This document shows positions 25,073 through 33,563 of a stretch of DNA of 64,000 nt, one piece after another. A program made the translations under genes and the position numbers. Location: positions 1 to 64,000 of the forward strand of contig NZ_BOOQ01000024.1 in assembly GCF_016863315.1 (NCBI RefSeq), in the 5' to 3' direction. The DNA comes from Planotetraspora silvatica (lineage in GTDB: Bacteria > Actinomycetota > Actinomycetes > Streptosporangiales > Streptosporangiaceae). Below the pieces are notes generated by a model. The model did not search any database, was not told where the DNA came from, and was given only the letters and a program-made list of their open reading frames with translations. The stretch's first letter is position 1. Each line of letters opens with the position of its first letter.

Positions 25073-26386
25073 TCACGCCGCGGGAAGGCGCACCTCGATC
25101 AGGCCGCCGTTCGAGAGCTTCGCGGTCAGGCTGCCGCCCGCCGCGTCGGTGAGTCTGCGGGCGAGTGCCAGACCCAGGCCGGCGCCCTCCCCGGGGCTCG
25201 CGGCGGCTCCCTGGATTCCGGGCATGAAGACGGTCCCGATCTCCTCGGGGCCGAACCCGGGACCGTCATCGGCGACGGAGAAGACCACGTCGTTCCCGTC
25301 ACGGCACAGTCCCAGCACGATCGTCGCGCGGCCGTACCGCGCGGCGTTGTCGAGCAGAGGGTGGAGTATGCGGAGCACCACATCCCGATCGCACGCGACG
25401 ACGAGGTCCGCCCGGGCGGACGGATCCAGCCGGACGTCCTTGCCCAGGTCGATGTAGGAGCGCAACGCCGCGTTCGCCGCTTCGACGGCTTTGCACGTAC
25501 CCGTGGACGGATCGATGCTCTGCTGGGCCAGCCCGATCAACGTGTCGACGGTGTCGGCCAGCCGGTCGGTTCCCGCGAGGACCTGCCGGAGCGCGGCCCG
25601 CAACTGCTCGGGCGGCCGGTCCTGGCGAAGTGCGATCTCGGTCTCCAGCCGCAACTGCGTGAGAGGAGTCCGCAGTTCGTGCGCGATCTCGGCCGTGACC
25701 CGCTTCTCGTGCCGAAGGGCGGCCGACAGCCTGGCCAAAAGCGTGTCGAGAGTCGCGGCCAGGCCGGTCAGCTCGTCACGCGGAGGTCCCAGTCCGAATC
25801 TCCGATCGAGATCCCGTTCTGACCACGTGGCCGCCTGGGCGGTCATCTGCCCCACCGGCCGGAGCGCGTGCAGCACCGTACGGCGGATGAAGAAGGCGCC
25901 TATGGCCAGGATCAGCACGTCGAAGACCAGGGCCCCGATGAGGGCGGTGCGCGCGGCGTCCTCGTACGGAATCATCGACACGGCGGCCACCACCGTCGCG
26001 TTGGGCGCGCCGGCGTCGCGCAGGCGAAGGGCCAGCATCCGTGTGTCGTGCGACACGTCACGGACGACGGTACGCGGGGATCGGCCGACGTCGCGAGCGT
26101 CCCCGTCGAGCGGGCTCGATCGCGGCGGGCTGCTGATCAGAGATCCTTTGCCGTCGAACACCCACACTCTGTTGTCGAGCGCCTCGTCGTAGGGGGTGTC
26201 CGTGAGCATCAGCCGCCCCTGCCGGCTCGTGATGTTCGCCGCCGCGGCTTCGGCCCTCGTGTGAAGGACGCCGTCGGCGTCCTGTTGCAGCCGCCACGAC
26301 AACACGGAGGAGAACCCGATCGTCAGCGCCGCGAGTGCCGCGGCGAGCGTTGCCGTGGCGGTGATGACGAGCTTGTTGCGGATCAC
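25073..26386 (-). CDS. EnvZ/PhoR-type sensor histidine kinase
   Basis: 437 residues. Helix at about 5-28, an extracytoplasmic sensor of about 120 residues, helix at about 155-180, HAMP, HisKA with the phospho-acceptor His in IAHELRTPLTQL and HATPase_c with LLDNAARYG (N box), DDGPGFGPEE and GAGLGLALARR (G boxes). The GTG at 26386 overlaps the regulator stop (GTGA). It is the only classical HisKA kinase besides KdpD in the window. It converges on the M56 gene, so it borders the BlaI locus. Confidence 0.9.
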   Translation of the reverse strand: MIRNKLVITATATLAAALAALTIGFSSVLSWRLQQDADGVLHTRAEAAAANITSRQGRLMLTDTPYDEALDNRVWVFDGKGSLISSPPRSSPLDGDARDVGRSPRTVVRDVSHDTRMLALRLRDAGAPNATVVAAVSMIPYEDAARTALIGALVFDVLILAIGAFFIRRTVLHALRPVGQMTAQAATWSERDLDRRFGLGPPRDELTGLAATLDTLLARLSAALRHEKRVTAEIAHELRTPLTQLRLETEIALRQDRPPEQLRAALRQVLAGTDRLADTVDTLIGLAQQSIDPSTGTCKAVEAANAALRSYIDLGKDVRLDPSARADLVVACDRDVVLRILHPLLDNAARYGRATIVLGLCRDGNDVVFSVADDGPGFGPEEIGTVFMPGIQGAAASPGEGAGLGLALARRLTDAAGGSLTAKLSNGGLIEVRLPAA

Positions 26387-27048
26387 GAGATCGAATACCC
26401 GACGCCGCGGATCGTGGTGATCAACCCGGCCTGCCCCAACTCGGTGAGCTTGCGGCGCAACCGGACGATGTAGGCGTCCAGTGTGTTGTCGTGAACCATG
26501 GCGCCGGGTGGCCAAGCCGCGTTGATGAGCGTCCGGCGGCGGATGACCTCGCCCCGGCGCGCCAGCAGGAGCGCGAGGATGCGGAACTCCGTCGGCGTGA
26601 GCGCGGCCGCCCGGTCCCCGTCCCGGACGGTGTGGGTGGCCGGGTCCAGGTGGAGTCCGGGCGGAGTGGGCCGCTGGGAGGCGCTCCGCCGGATCAGGGC
26701 CCGCAGCCGGACGACCAACTCGTCGAAATGGAAGGGCTTGGGCAGATAGTCGTCCGCGCCGGAGTGGAATCCCGCCAGCCGGTCCGTGATGCTTCCGCGC
26801 GCGGTGAGGAAGAGCACCGGCGCCTCCACCCCGCGTGCCCGGATCGCCATGCACAGATCCCGGCCGTCGACGTCGGGGAGGCCGATGTCCACGATGAACA
26901 CCTCGGGAGCCGCTGCGTCGATACGGCGGAGCAGGTCGGACCCGGTGGAGACGCAGACGGGCACCTCGAACCCCTCCTCGCGCAGACCACGGCTGAGCAC
27001 CTGACGCAGGGCGGAGTCGTCCTCGACGATGGCGACGGTCGCGGTCAT
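26383..27048 (-). CDS. OmpR/PhoB-type response regulator
   Basis: 221 residues. Receiver: VEDDSALR, phospho-acceptor Asp in VFIVDIGLPDVDG near 52, Lys in YLPKPFHF. The C-terminal winged helix contains LTPTEFRILALLLARRGEVI and DNTLDAYIVRLRRKL with the final RGVGYSI. ATG 27048 is the likely start. A BlaI-type box begins 13 bp upstream (27061-27075), so transcription may be controlled by the nearby repressor. Coupled to the kinase at 25073. Confidence 0.92.
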   Translation of the reverse strand: MTATVAIVEDDSALRQVLSRGLREEGFEVPVCVSTGSDLLRRIDAAAPEVFIVDIGLPDVDGRDLCMAIRARGVEAPVLFLTARGSITDRLAGFHSGADDYLPKPFHFDELVVRLRALIRRSASQRPTPPGLHLDPATHTVRDGDRAAALTPTEFRILALLLARRGEVIRRRTLINAAWPPGAMVHDNTLDAYIVRLRRKLTELGQAGLITTIRGVGYSIS

Positions 27049-27060
27049 GGGCGTCGGCTC

Positions 27061-27075
27061 CCTACACGTTGTAGT
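27061..27075. promoter_or_regulatory. BlaI-type box upstream of the OmpR-type regulator
   Basis: CCTACAC-G-TTGTAGT, 13 of 15 positions palindromic, nearly identical to the two boxes at 23697-23735. On the minus strand it reads TACTACAACGTGTAGG, placed 13-27 bp before the regulator start codon, where bound repressor would block transcription. Confidence 0.6.
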
Positions 27076-27194
27076 AGGTCGGAGTCGACAGACTACGCGA
27101 CGGCCCGAGAAGCCCCCGACAGAGCGTCGCCGCACGTGAAGCCACGTGTCACGCAGTCAGGTTGAGTTCAGGTGCGGGGTGCCAGCCTGGCTCG

Positions 27195-28061
27195 ATGATG
27201 AGTCCTGAAGCGAAAACGGCCCACTGGGGAGCCAGACAGGCCCTCAGCAAGGTGCCCGCGGTCACGGTCCATTTCTGGATCATCAAGATCCTGTGCACGA
27301 CCGTCGGCGAGACCGCCGCCGACTTCCTCAGCTCCACCCTGAACCTCGGGCTGACCACCACCACCTACGTCATGGCCGCTCTGCTGGCCGTGTTCCTCGT
27401 CTTCCAGTTCAGGGCCGGGACGTACAGGCCATGGCTCTACTGGCTCACCGTGGTTCTGATCAGCGTCGTGGGCACACTGATCACCGACAACCTGACCGAC
27501 GGCCTGGAGGTTCCGCTGGAGACCACCACGGTGGTCTTCGCACTGGCGTTGATCGCGACCTTCGCCGCCTGGTACGCCAGAGAGCGGACGTTGTCCATCC
27601 ACACCATCTCCACCATGAGGCGCGAGAGCTTCTACTGGCTCGCCATCCTGTTCACCTTCGCTCTCGGAACCGCGTCGGGCGACCTCGTCGCCGAACGCCT
27701 GAACATGGGTTACCTCCCGTCCGCGGTGATGTTCGGCGCACTGATCGGCGTCATCGCCCTCGCCTACGGGGTGATGAAGGTCAACGCCGTCCTGACCTTC
27801 TGGCTCGCCTACATCCTGACCCGGCCCCTGGGGGCGTCCCTCGGCGACTACCTGTCGCAACCGGGCGACGAAGGCGGACTGGGCCTCGGCACCGTCGTCA
27901 CCAGCGCGCTCTTCCTGATCGCCATCGTGGGCTTCGTGGTCTACCTGACCATCAGCGGGCGCGACCGGGACCTCCGCGGCGCGGCGCTCCCGGCACATGG
28001 GCGGACCGCGTCGGTCGGCCGCGCACGCCGGGCGGCCGACGGACGCGATCACAGGAGGTGA
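27195..28061 (+). CDS. COG4705-type membrane protein with internal repeats
   Basis: 288 residues with about eight helices arranged as four similar two-helix units. Each unit carries a G-x-x-x-D turn followed by a Leu-Gly end: VGETAADFLSSTLNLG, VGTLITDNLTDGL, ALGTASGDLVAERLNMG and LGASLGDYLSQPGDEGGLG. This pattern is that of the COG4705 uncharacterised membrane-anchored proteins. A basic C-terminal tail follows. ATG 27195 or 27198; the Shine-Dalgarno is weak. It starts 120 bp from the BlaI box and divergently from the OmpR-type regulator. First gene of an operon with two glycosyltransferases. Function unknown. Confidence 0.7.
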   Translation: MMSPEAKTAHWGARQALSKVPAVTVHFWIIKILCTTVGETAADFLSSTLNLGLTTTTYVMAALLAVFLVFQFRAGTYRPWLYWLTVVLISVVGTLITDNLTDGLEVPLETTTVVFALALIATFAAWYARERTLSIHTISTMRRESFYWLAILFTFALGTASGDLVAERLNMGYLPSAVMFGALIGVIALAYGVMKVNAVLTFWLAYILTRPLGASLGDYLSQPGDEGGLGLGTVVTSALFLIAIVGFVVYLTISGRDRDLRGAALPAHGRTASVGRARRAADGRDHRR

Positions 28062-28063
28062 CC

Positions 28064-29350
28064 GTGCCGCAGCGTGTACGGACCTGGCTGCTGGGATCGG
28101 GCGCCAGATGGTTGCGCTGGACGGCCCTGCGGCTGCTCGGCCTGGCCAACCTGTGGCGGGCACGCCGCGATCATGCGGCCGGCGCGGACGTCGTCCGCAT
28201 TCTCCTCTTCCACGCCTTCGGCATGGGCGGCACGATCCGCACGGTGTTCAACCTGGCCGGCCATCTGGCCCAGGAACGAGACGTCGAGGTCATCAGCGTC
28301 GTCAGGACCAGGGACAGGCCGTTCTTCGACGTTCCTCAGGGAGTCAAGGTGACCACCCTGGACGACCGGACTCGGCAGAAGACCGGAGCCGCCCGATGGC
28401 TGGCGCGGCTGCCCAGCGTCCTGGTGCCCACCACCGAGCCGGTCTACCGGAGTTGCTCGCTGTGGACCGACCTGCTGATGGTTCGCCGCCTGCGCGGTCT
28501 CCGTGGGGGCACACTGATCACGACGCGTCCGGCGCTGAACCTTCTCGCTGCCTCCTTCGCCCCACCTGAAGTGATCACTGTCGGCCAGGAACACCGCCAC
28601 CTGACCGCGCACAAACGGCCGCTCCGCGAGGTCATCGCCCGCAGGTACGGCAGGTTCGACGCGCTCGTCACGCTGACCAGGACCGACCAGGAGCAGTACG
28701 CGGCGCTGTTACCCGGCCTGCGCCTCGTCCGCATTCCCAACGCCCTGCCGCCGCTCGGCGGGGAACATGCTCCGCTGGACGGCACCTCGGCCGTGGCGAT
28801 CGGCCGGCTCGACCGGAACAAGGGGTTCGACCTGCTGATCTCGGCGTGGGGCATGGTCACGGAGCGATATCCGGAATGGAACCTGCGGATCTTCGGGTCG
28901 GGCCCGTGGCTCGAGCGCCTGGACACACAGATCAGGGACGTGGGCCTGGAAGACAAGGTGTTCCTGATGGGGCGCACCGACCGGGTCGGCGAGGAGCTGT
29001 CCAAGGCGGGGATGTTCGTGCTCAGCTCGCGTTCCGAGGGCATGCCGATGGTGTTGCTCGAGGCGATGAGCAAGGGGTTGCCGGTCGTGGCGTTCGACTG
29101 CCCCACCGGGCCGGCCGAGGTGATCACCGATGGCCTGGACGGCCGCCTGGTCAAGGCCGAGGACGTCGACGCGTTCGCCCGCACGGTCTGTGAACTCATC
29201 GAGGACGAGCAGGCGCGGCGTGCCCTCGGTGCCGCGGCGGCTCGCACGGCCGCCGCGTACGACCCCGCCGACATCGGCAGGCGGTGGGACGACCTGCTCG
29301 AGGAGCTGGTGCGTGGCCGCGACCGGACCACCCGGCGGCGAACTGCATGA
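28064..29350 (+). CDS. GT4-type glycosyltransferase
   Basis: 428 residues, GT-B fold. The N-terminal domain starts RILLFHAFGMGGTIRTVFNLAGHL, a nucleotide-sugar glycosyltransferase opening with the Gly-rich loop. The C-terminal domain has AIGRLDRNKGFDLLISAW, RIFGSGPWLERL and the E-x7-E motif region EGMPMVLLEAMSKGLPVVAFDCPTGP. Start GTG 28064 follows GGAGG; the previous stop is 2 bp upstream. Substrates unknown; lipid or teichoic/arabinan-type envelope glycans are plausible given the UppP/DedA genes nearby. Confidence 0.85.
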   Translation: MPQRVRTWLLGSGARWLRWTALRLLGLANLWRARRDHAAGADVVRILLFHAFGMGGTIRTVFNLAGHLAQERDVEVISVVRTRDRPFFDVPQGVKVTTLDDRTRQKTGAARWLARLPSVLVPTTEPVYRSCSLWTDLLMVRRLRGLRGGTLITTRPALNLLAASFAPPEVITVGQEHRHLTAHKRPLREVIARRYGRFDALVTLTRTDQEQYAALLPGLRLVRIPNALPPLGGEHAPLDGTSAVAIGRLDRNKGFDLLISAWGMVTERYPEWNLRIFGSGPWLERLDTQIRDVGLEDKVFLMGRTDRVGEELSKAGMFVLSSRSEGMPMVLLEAMSKGLPVVAFDCPTGPAEVITDGLDGRLVKAEDVDAFARTVCELIEDEQARRALGAAAARTAAAYDPADIGRRWDDLLEELVRGRDRTTRRRTA

Positions 29351-30204
29351 CCGCACTCGCCGCCGGCGTCGCGCTGCTCGGCTCGTTGTTCTTCGCGCTC
29401 GGCGCGGTGCTGCAGCAACATGAGGCCGCCCGTTTCCAGACCCCCCGTATGCTTGTGCTCCTTCGCAGGCCGGCCTGGCTGGCCGGCGCCGCGGCGAGCG
29501 CCGCCGGGGCCACCCTGCACATCGTCGCGCTGAGCCTCGGGCCGCTGAGCGTGGTGCAGCCGATGGGAGTGGCCAGCCTCCTGTTCGCCCTGCCGATCGC
29601 CGCCGCGATGCACGGCCGCAGCCCGGGACGCGGCGAACTCGCCGCGGCGTGCCTGGTGAGCATCGGGCTGATGGGGCTCGTGCTCCTCGTCCCGCCGTCC
29701 TCCCAGACGCCGCAACTGACCAACGCGGGGGCGGTGGCCATGCTCACGGCCATCGGTCTCGCCGCCCTGGCCTGCTTCGGCCTCGCACGGTTCTCGGCGG
29801 GTGCCGTCCGCAGCGCCCTGCTCGCGGTCGCGGCAGGAGTCCTGTACGGCGCGACCGCCACGTTCACCCACGTCGTCGTGGGGGGAGCGGGTGACAACCT
29901 GTGGCTCCTCGCGGCCCTGCCCCTGCCGGCGGTGCCCGCCCTGATGCTGATCCAGCGCGCGTACGCCGCTCCTGCCGGGCCGGACGCGCCGGGTGCAAAG
30001 AGTGGGAGCGGAGAGCGGGGGAGGGGACATTTCGGTGTGGCGTTCGCCACGCTGCAGGTGGCCGATCCGCTCACCGCCGTGACCTGCGGCGCCGCGCTCC
30101 TCGGGGAACCCCTGCCGGACCACACGGCGATCGCCGTCGCTTTCGCCCTGGTGGCCGGCGCCGGCATCGCCATGCTCGCACGAACCACGCCGCTGACCAC
30201 ATGA
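29347..30204 (+). CDS. DMT superfamily transporter (EamA-like)
   Basis: 285 residues with about nine or ten helices in two EamA-like halves. LQQHEAARFQTP follows the first helix, LGPLSVVQPMGVASLLFALPIAAAM closes the first half and ATLQVADPLTAVTCGAALLGEPL the second, as in actinobacterial DMT proteins resembling COG0697. ATG 29347 overlaps the glycosyltransferase stop (ATGA). Its place between two glycosyltransferase genes suggests transport of a glycan intermediate or metabolite, but this is inference. Confidence 0.8.
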   Translation: MTALAAGVALLGSLFFALGAVLQQHEAARFQTPRMLVLLRRPAWLAGAAASAAGATLHIVALSLGPLSVVQPMGVASLLFALPIAAAMHGRSPGRGELAAACLVSIGLMGLVLLVPPSSQTPQLTNAGAVAMLTAIGLAALACFGLARFSAGAVRSALLAVAAGVLYGATATFTHVVVGGAGDNLWLLAALPLPAVPALMLIQRAYAAPAGPDAPGAKSGSGERGRGHFGVAFATLQVADPLTAVTCGAALLGEPLPDHTAIAVAFALVAGAGIAMLARTTPLTT

Positions 30205-30237
30205 GCGCCTCGACAGCGCCTCGACAACGCCTCGACA
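30205..30237 (+). repeat. Three tandem 11-bp repeats
   Basis: The unit GCGCCTCGACA is repeated at 30205-30215, 30216-30226 and (with A for the first G) 30227-30237, directly after the transporter stop codon and 17 bp before the next glycosyltransferase start. Too short for CRISPR; perhaps a slippage product. Confidence 0.7.
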
Positions 30238-30253
30238 AAGGATCGATGACCTG

Positions 30254-31519
30254 ATGAACGCCTTCCCTCTTGACGCCGTGCCTCCCCTCGAACGGCAGGC
30301 TCCGCACACGCCGTCACAGGGAGTGGACGCCGGCCGTGGCAGCACCGTCCTGATCGCGACCGACACCTACCCGCCTGACGTGAACGGCGCCGCGTATTTC
30401 AGCCACCGCTTGGCGAGCGGGCTCGCCGCCCGCGGCGCCGAGGTCCATGTGGTGTGCGCCTCCGATCAGGGCCCGCCGCGCGTGGAGAACATCGACGGTG
30501 TCGTGGTCCACCGGCTGCGTTCCGCTCCACTGCTCGTCCACCCGACGATGAGAGTCAGCGTGCCCGCGGGGCTGGGCCGTACGCTGTCGCGGTTGATCGG
30601 CCAGGTGGGCCCGGAGGTCGTCCACGTGCAGGGGCACTTCGTGGTGGGCCGGGCGGCGATCGCGGCGGCTCGTACGGCCGGCCTGCCAGTGATCGCGACC
30701 AACCATTTCATGCCGGACAACATGTTCCAGTTCGCCCACGTGCCGGTCCGGCTTCGACGGCGTGTGGGCGACCTCGTCTGGAGTGACTTCACCCGGGTGT
30801 TCGCCCGCGCCGACCGCGTCACCACTCCCACGCGGATAGCCGCGGAACTGCTCGCCACCAAGGGCTTCACCCGCGACGTGGAGGCGATCTCCTGCGGGAT
30901 CGACCTGCACAGGTTCCAGCCGCAGCCTCAGCAGTGGGCGAGGCGACGGTTCGGGCTGGCCGACCGGCCCACGGTCCTCTTCGTGGGCCGCCTCGACGAG
31001 GAGAAACGCCTGGACGAACTGGTGTGGGCCCTTCCCCACGTGCTGAACCACGTCGACGCCCAGATCGTGTTCGTCGGGAGGGGCGGGAAGAGAGCGGCCC
31101 TGGAGCGGCTCGCGGCACGCGTCGGCGTGGACGGACGGGTGCGTTTCCTCGGTTTCGTCCCTGACGCCGCCCTGCCGCAGGTGTACTCGGCCGCCGACGT
31201 GTTCGCCATGCCGGGGGTGGCCGAGCTGCAGAGCATCGCCACGCTGGAGGCGATGGCCAGCGGGCTGCCCGTCGTGGCGGCCCGCGCCATGGCGCTGCCG
31301 CATCTCGTGAACGGCAACGGCTACCTGTACCGGCCCGGTGACGTCAGGGAACTGGCCCGTCATCTGACCGCCGTTCTGAGCTCGGCCGAGCTGCGCGGCT
31401 CCATGGCCCGGGCCAGCCTCGCGCTGGCGGCCACTCACGATCACCACCGCTCTCTCGCCCGATTCGAGGAAATCTACGCGGAGCTGCAGTGGCAGGCAGC
31501 GCGGAAGCTTCGTCGATAG
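30254..31519 (+). CDS. GT4-type glycosyltransferase, PimB/MgtA-like
   Basis: 421 residues, GT-B fold. The N-terminal domain has VLIATDTYPPDVNGAAYFSHRLA, a characteristic opening of mannosyltransferases acting on phosphatidylinositol or glycolipids, and VHVQGHFVVG; the C-terminal domain has LFVGRLDEEKRLDELV, VRFLGFVPDAALPQVYSAADVFAMPGVAELQSI. Length fits GT4. The Shine-Dalgarno AAAGGA is 11 bases before ATG 30254. Final gene of the COG4705-GT-DMT-GT unit. Confidence 0.85.
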   Translation: MNAFPLDAVPPLERQAPHTPSQGVDAGRGSTVLIATDTYPPDVNGAAYFSHRLASGLAARGAEVHVVCASDQGPPRVENIDGVVVHRLRSAPLLVHPTMRVSVPAGLGRTLSRLIGQVGPEVVHVQGHFVVGRAAIAAARTAGLPVIATNHFMPDNMFQFAHVPVRLRRRVGDLVWSDFTRVFARADRVTTPTRIAAELLATKGFTRDVEAISCGIDLHRFQPQPQQWARRRFGLADRPTVLFVGRLDEEKRLDELVWALPHVLNHVDAQIVFVGRGGKRAALERLAARVGVDGRVRFLGFVPDAALPQVYSAADVFAMPGVAELQSIATLEAMASGLPVVAARAMALPHLVNGNGYLYRPGDVRELARHLTAVLSSAELRGSMARASLALAATHDHHRSLARFEEIYAELQWQAARKLRR

Positions 31520-31656
31520 CTGAGGACTGCCGTCTGGGAGAAGGACACGAGCGCCGGACCTCTGACCGCCTGTCGGCGGCTCGTGCAGGTCAGGGCCCGT
31601 GTCCCGTCGGTGAGGTGGACGACAGCCACCGGCACGGCTCCCGATGAAGCCATGGC

Positions 31657-32841
31657 TCAGGCGGAGCGCAGCGCGTCGGTCGGGGCGAGGCGGGCGGCTC
31701 GCGTGGCCGGGTAGAGGCCCGCGAGCGCGCCGATCAGCACCGCGGCTCCGAGGCCTGCGGCGATGCCCGCGGGCGGGATGAGCGGGTGCCAGTGGTGGTT
31801 GATCGCGGTGATGTAGGTCGCGGCCGAGCCGAGGATCGTCCCGGTGAGGCCGCCGAGCGTGGCCAGGAGCAGTGATTCGAGCAGGAACTGGGTGGCGATG
31901 TGCGGTCGGGTGGCGCCGAGGGCGCGGCGCAGGCCGATCTCGGTGCGGCGTTCCAGCACGGAGATGACCATGACGTTCGCGATGCCGATGCCGCCGACGA
32001 GCAGGGCGACGGTGCCGAGGCCGAGGAGGAGGGATGTGGTGGAGTCGGCGACGAGCAAGCGGGATTCGAGCGCGTCGGACGGGCGGGTGACCGCGACGTT
32101 CTCGGGCGCCTGGGGATTGACGGCACGGGCCAGCAGGCCCGCGGTTTTCGTGACGTGCTCGACGGCCGCGCGCAGGTAGAGGCGGGTGGGATGCCCGGTG
32201 TAGCCGAGTGAGCCGGCCACGCCGGTGCCGATGAGGGCGGACCGGTCGATCTCGGGGGCGAGCTCGACGGGCTGCAGGATGCCCGCGACGGTGAACCATC
32301 GGCCGCCGAGCCAGACGCGGGTGGCCGGATCCAGGTGGGCGATGCCCAGCGTGTCCGCGGCCCCGTGGCCGAGCACCACGACCGGGTAGCCGCTGGTGGC
32401 CGAAGTGAGGAACCTCCCAGCTGCGAGGTGGCCGTCCAGGGTGGACAGCAACGTCGTCTCGGTGACCCGGACCTCCAGCCCGCCCGACTGTCCGACGGGG
32501 ATGCGGTCGTTGCGGTAGACGCCCGTGTCCTGGAGTTGGGCGGTGGCGGTGACGCGTTCGACGCCGTCGGTGCGGGCGATGCTCGTGCGCGCGGTCGGCG
32601 GCAGCGGCTCCTCGTTGCCGCCGAGGTCGGCCACGGTCAGCAGGTTGGTGCCGAGACGGTCGATCCGGTCGAGCAGTTCGGACTGGCTGGAGCGGGTGAT
32701 GCCCAGCACCGCCACGATCGCGGCGATGCCGATGGCGATGCCGAGCGTCGACAGCGCGGTCCGCGTCCTGCGGCTGCGCAGCCCGACCGTGGCCAGCGGC
32801 ACCAGATCACCGGCGCGCAGCCGGGAGACGGGCGTGGTCAT
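31657..32841 (-). CDS. MacB-type ABC permease (module 2)
   Basis: 394 residues, same topology as the module 1 permease: helix at about 30-50, a 210-residue ectodomain, three C-terminal helices, with [22 protein letters not shown] and [16 protein letters not shown]. Shared strings such as [22 protein letters not shown] and LDGHL show that both arose by duplication. GTG/ATG region: ATG 32841 overlaps the ATPase stop (ATGA). The ectodomain is the most divergent part, so substrates may differ. Confidence 0.9.
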   Translation of the reverse strand: MTTPVSRLRAGDLVPLATVGLRSRRTRTALSTLGIAIGIAAIVAVLGITRSSQSELLDRIDRLGTNLLTVADLGGNEEPLPPTARTSIARTDGVERVTATAQLQDTGVYRNDRIPVGQSGGLEVRVTETTLLSTLDGHLAAGRFLTSATSGYPVVVLGHGAADTLGIAHLDPATRVWLGGRWFTVAGILQPVELAPEIDRSALIGTGVAGSLGYTGHPTRLYLRAAVEHVTKTAGLLARAVNPQAPENVAVTRPSDALESRLLVADSTTSLLLGLGTVALLVGGIGIANVMVISVLERRTEIGLRRALGATRPHIATQFLLESLLLATLGGLTGTILGSAATYITAINHHWHPLIPPAGIAAGLGAAVLIGALAGLYPATRAARLAPTDALRSA

Positions 32842-33563
32842 GACTCACCGCCGATCCGGCCGTCGTGGATCTGGATGCGGCGGGTACAGGCGGCTGCGAC
32901 ATGCGGGTCGTGGGTGATCACGAGCAAGGTGACGCCGTCGGCGTTGAGGTCGCGGAGCAGGGTGAGGATCTGGTCGCCGTTGGCCGAGTCGAGGTTGCCG
33001 GTGGGCTCGTCGGCCAGCACGAGGGCGGGACGACCGACCAGGGCGCGGGCGATGGCGACCCGCTGGCGTTCGCCGCCGGACAGGAGACGGGTCAGATGGC
33101 CGACCCGGTGGGACAGGCCGACGCGCTCGAGCGCGTCCATGGCGGCGGTACGGCGGCGGCGCGGCGGCAGGCCGCGGTAGAGCAGGCCACCGGCGACGTT
33201 GTCGAGGGCCGTGAGATGGTCGAGCAGGAAGAACTGCTGGAAGACCACGCCGATCGTGTGGGCGCGCAGCCCGGACAGCCGCCGGTCCGACAGTGTTTCG
33301 ATGCGCTCGCCGGCCAGGTGGACCGACCCCGCGGTGGGACGGTCGAGCCCGGCGGCAAGGTTGAGCAGCGTGGTCTTGCCCGATCCGGACGGGCCGAGGA
33401 CCGCGACCATCTCCCCGGCCCGTACGGTCAGATCCACCCCGCGCAGCGACTCGACGGGAGGCGTGCCCGGGTAGGTCTTCACCGCGCCCTCGAAGGACAG
33501 CACGACATCGTTCATGGGGCGGTTCATGAGATCGTTCATGAGATCGTTCATGGGGCGGTTCAT
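32838..33563 (-). CDS. MacB/LolD-type ABC ATPase (module 2)
   Basis: 241 residues. Walker [18 protein letters not shown]-loop [12 protein letters not shown], signature [17 protein letters not shown], Walker [21 protein letters not shown]-loop ITHD. The N-terminus is unusual: [20 protein letters not shown], five 12-bp repeats giving in-frame ATGs at 33563, 33551, 33539, 33527 and 33515; the family body starts at about [14 protein letters not shown]. The first ATG overlaps the adaptor stop (ATGA). Paralog of 3337-4035. Confidence 0.9.
   Translation of the reverse strand: MNRPMNDLMNDLMNRPMNDVVLSFEGAVKTYPGTPPVESLRGVDLTVRAGEMVAVLGPSGSGKTTLLNLAAGLDRPTAGSVHLAGERIETLSDRRLSGLRAHTIGVVFQQFFLLDHLTALDNVAGGLLYRGLPPRRRRTAAMDALERVGLSHRVGHLTRLLSGGERQRVAIARALVGRPALVLADEPTGNLDSANGDQILTLLRDLNADGVTLLVITHDPHVAAACTRRIQIHDGRIGGES
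33504..33563 (-). repeat. Five 12-bp start-codon repeats in the module 2 ATPase gene
   Basis: Reading the minus strand: ATGAACCGCCCC, ATGAACGATCTC twice, ATGAACCGCCCC, then ATGAACGATGTC. Every unit supplies an in-frame ATG, so five initiation sites are spaced 12 bp apart. Unit number could vary by slippage without breaking the frame. Confidence 0.85.

Noticed and set aside
26383-27048. The OmpR-type regulator as a displaced KdpE partner for KdpD
   Set aside because: It is coupled by GTGA overlap to its own HisKA kinase and lies 20 kb away; nothing in the sequence links it to kdpD.
30205-30237. CRISPR-like array at the 11-bp repeats (and at the 12-bp repeats 33504-33563)
   Set aside because: Repeats are head-to-tail without spacers, far too short, and the second set is coding. 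No cas genes are present.
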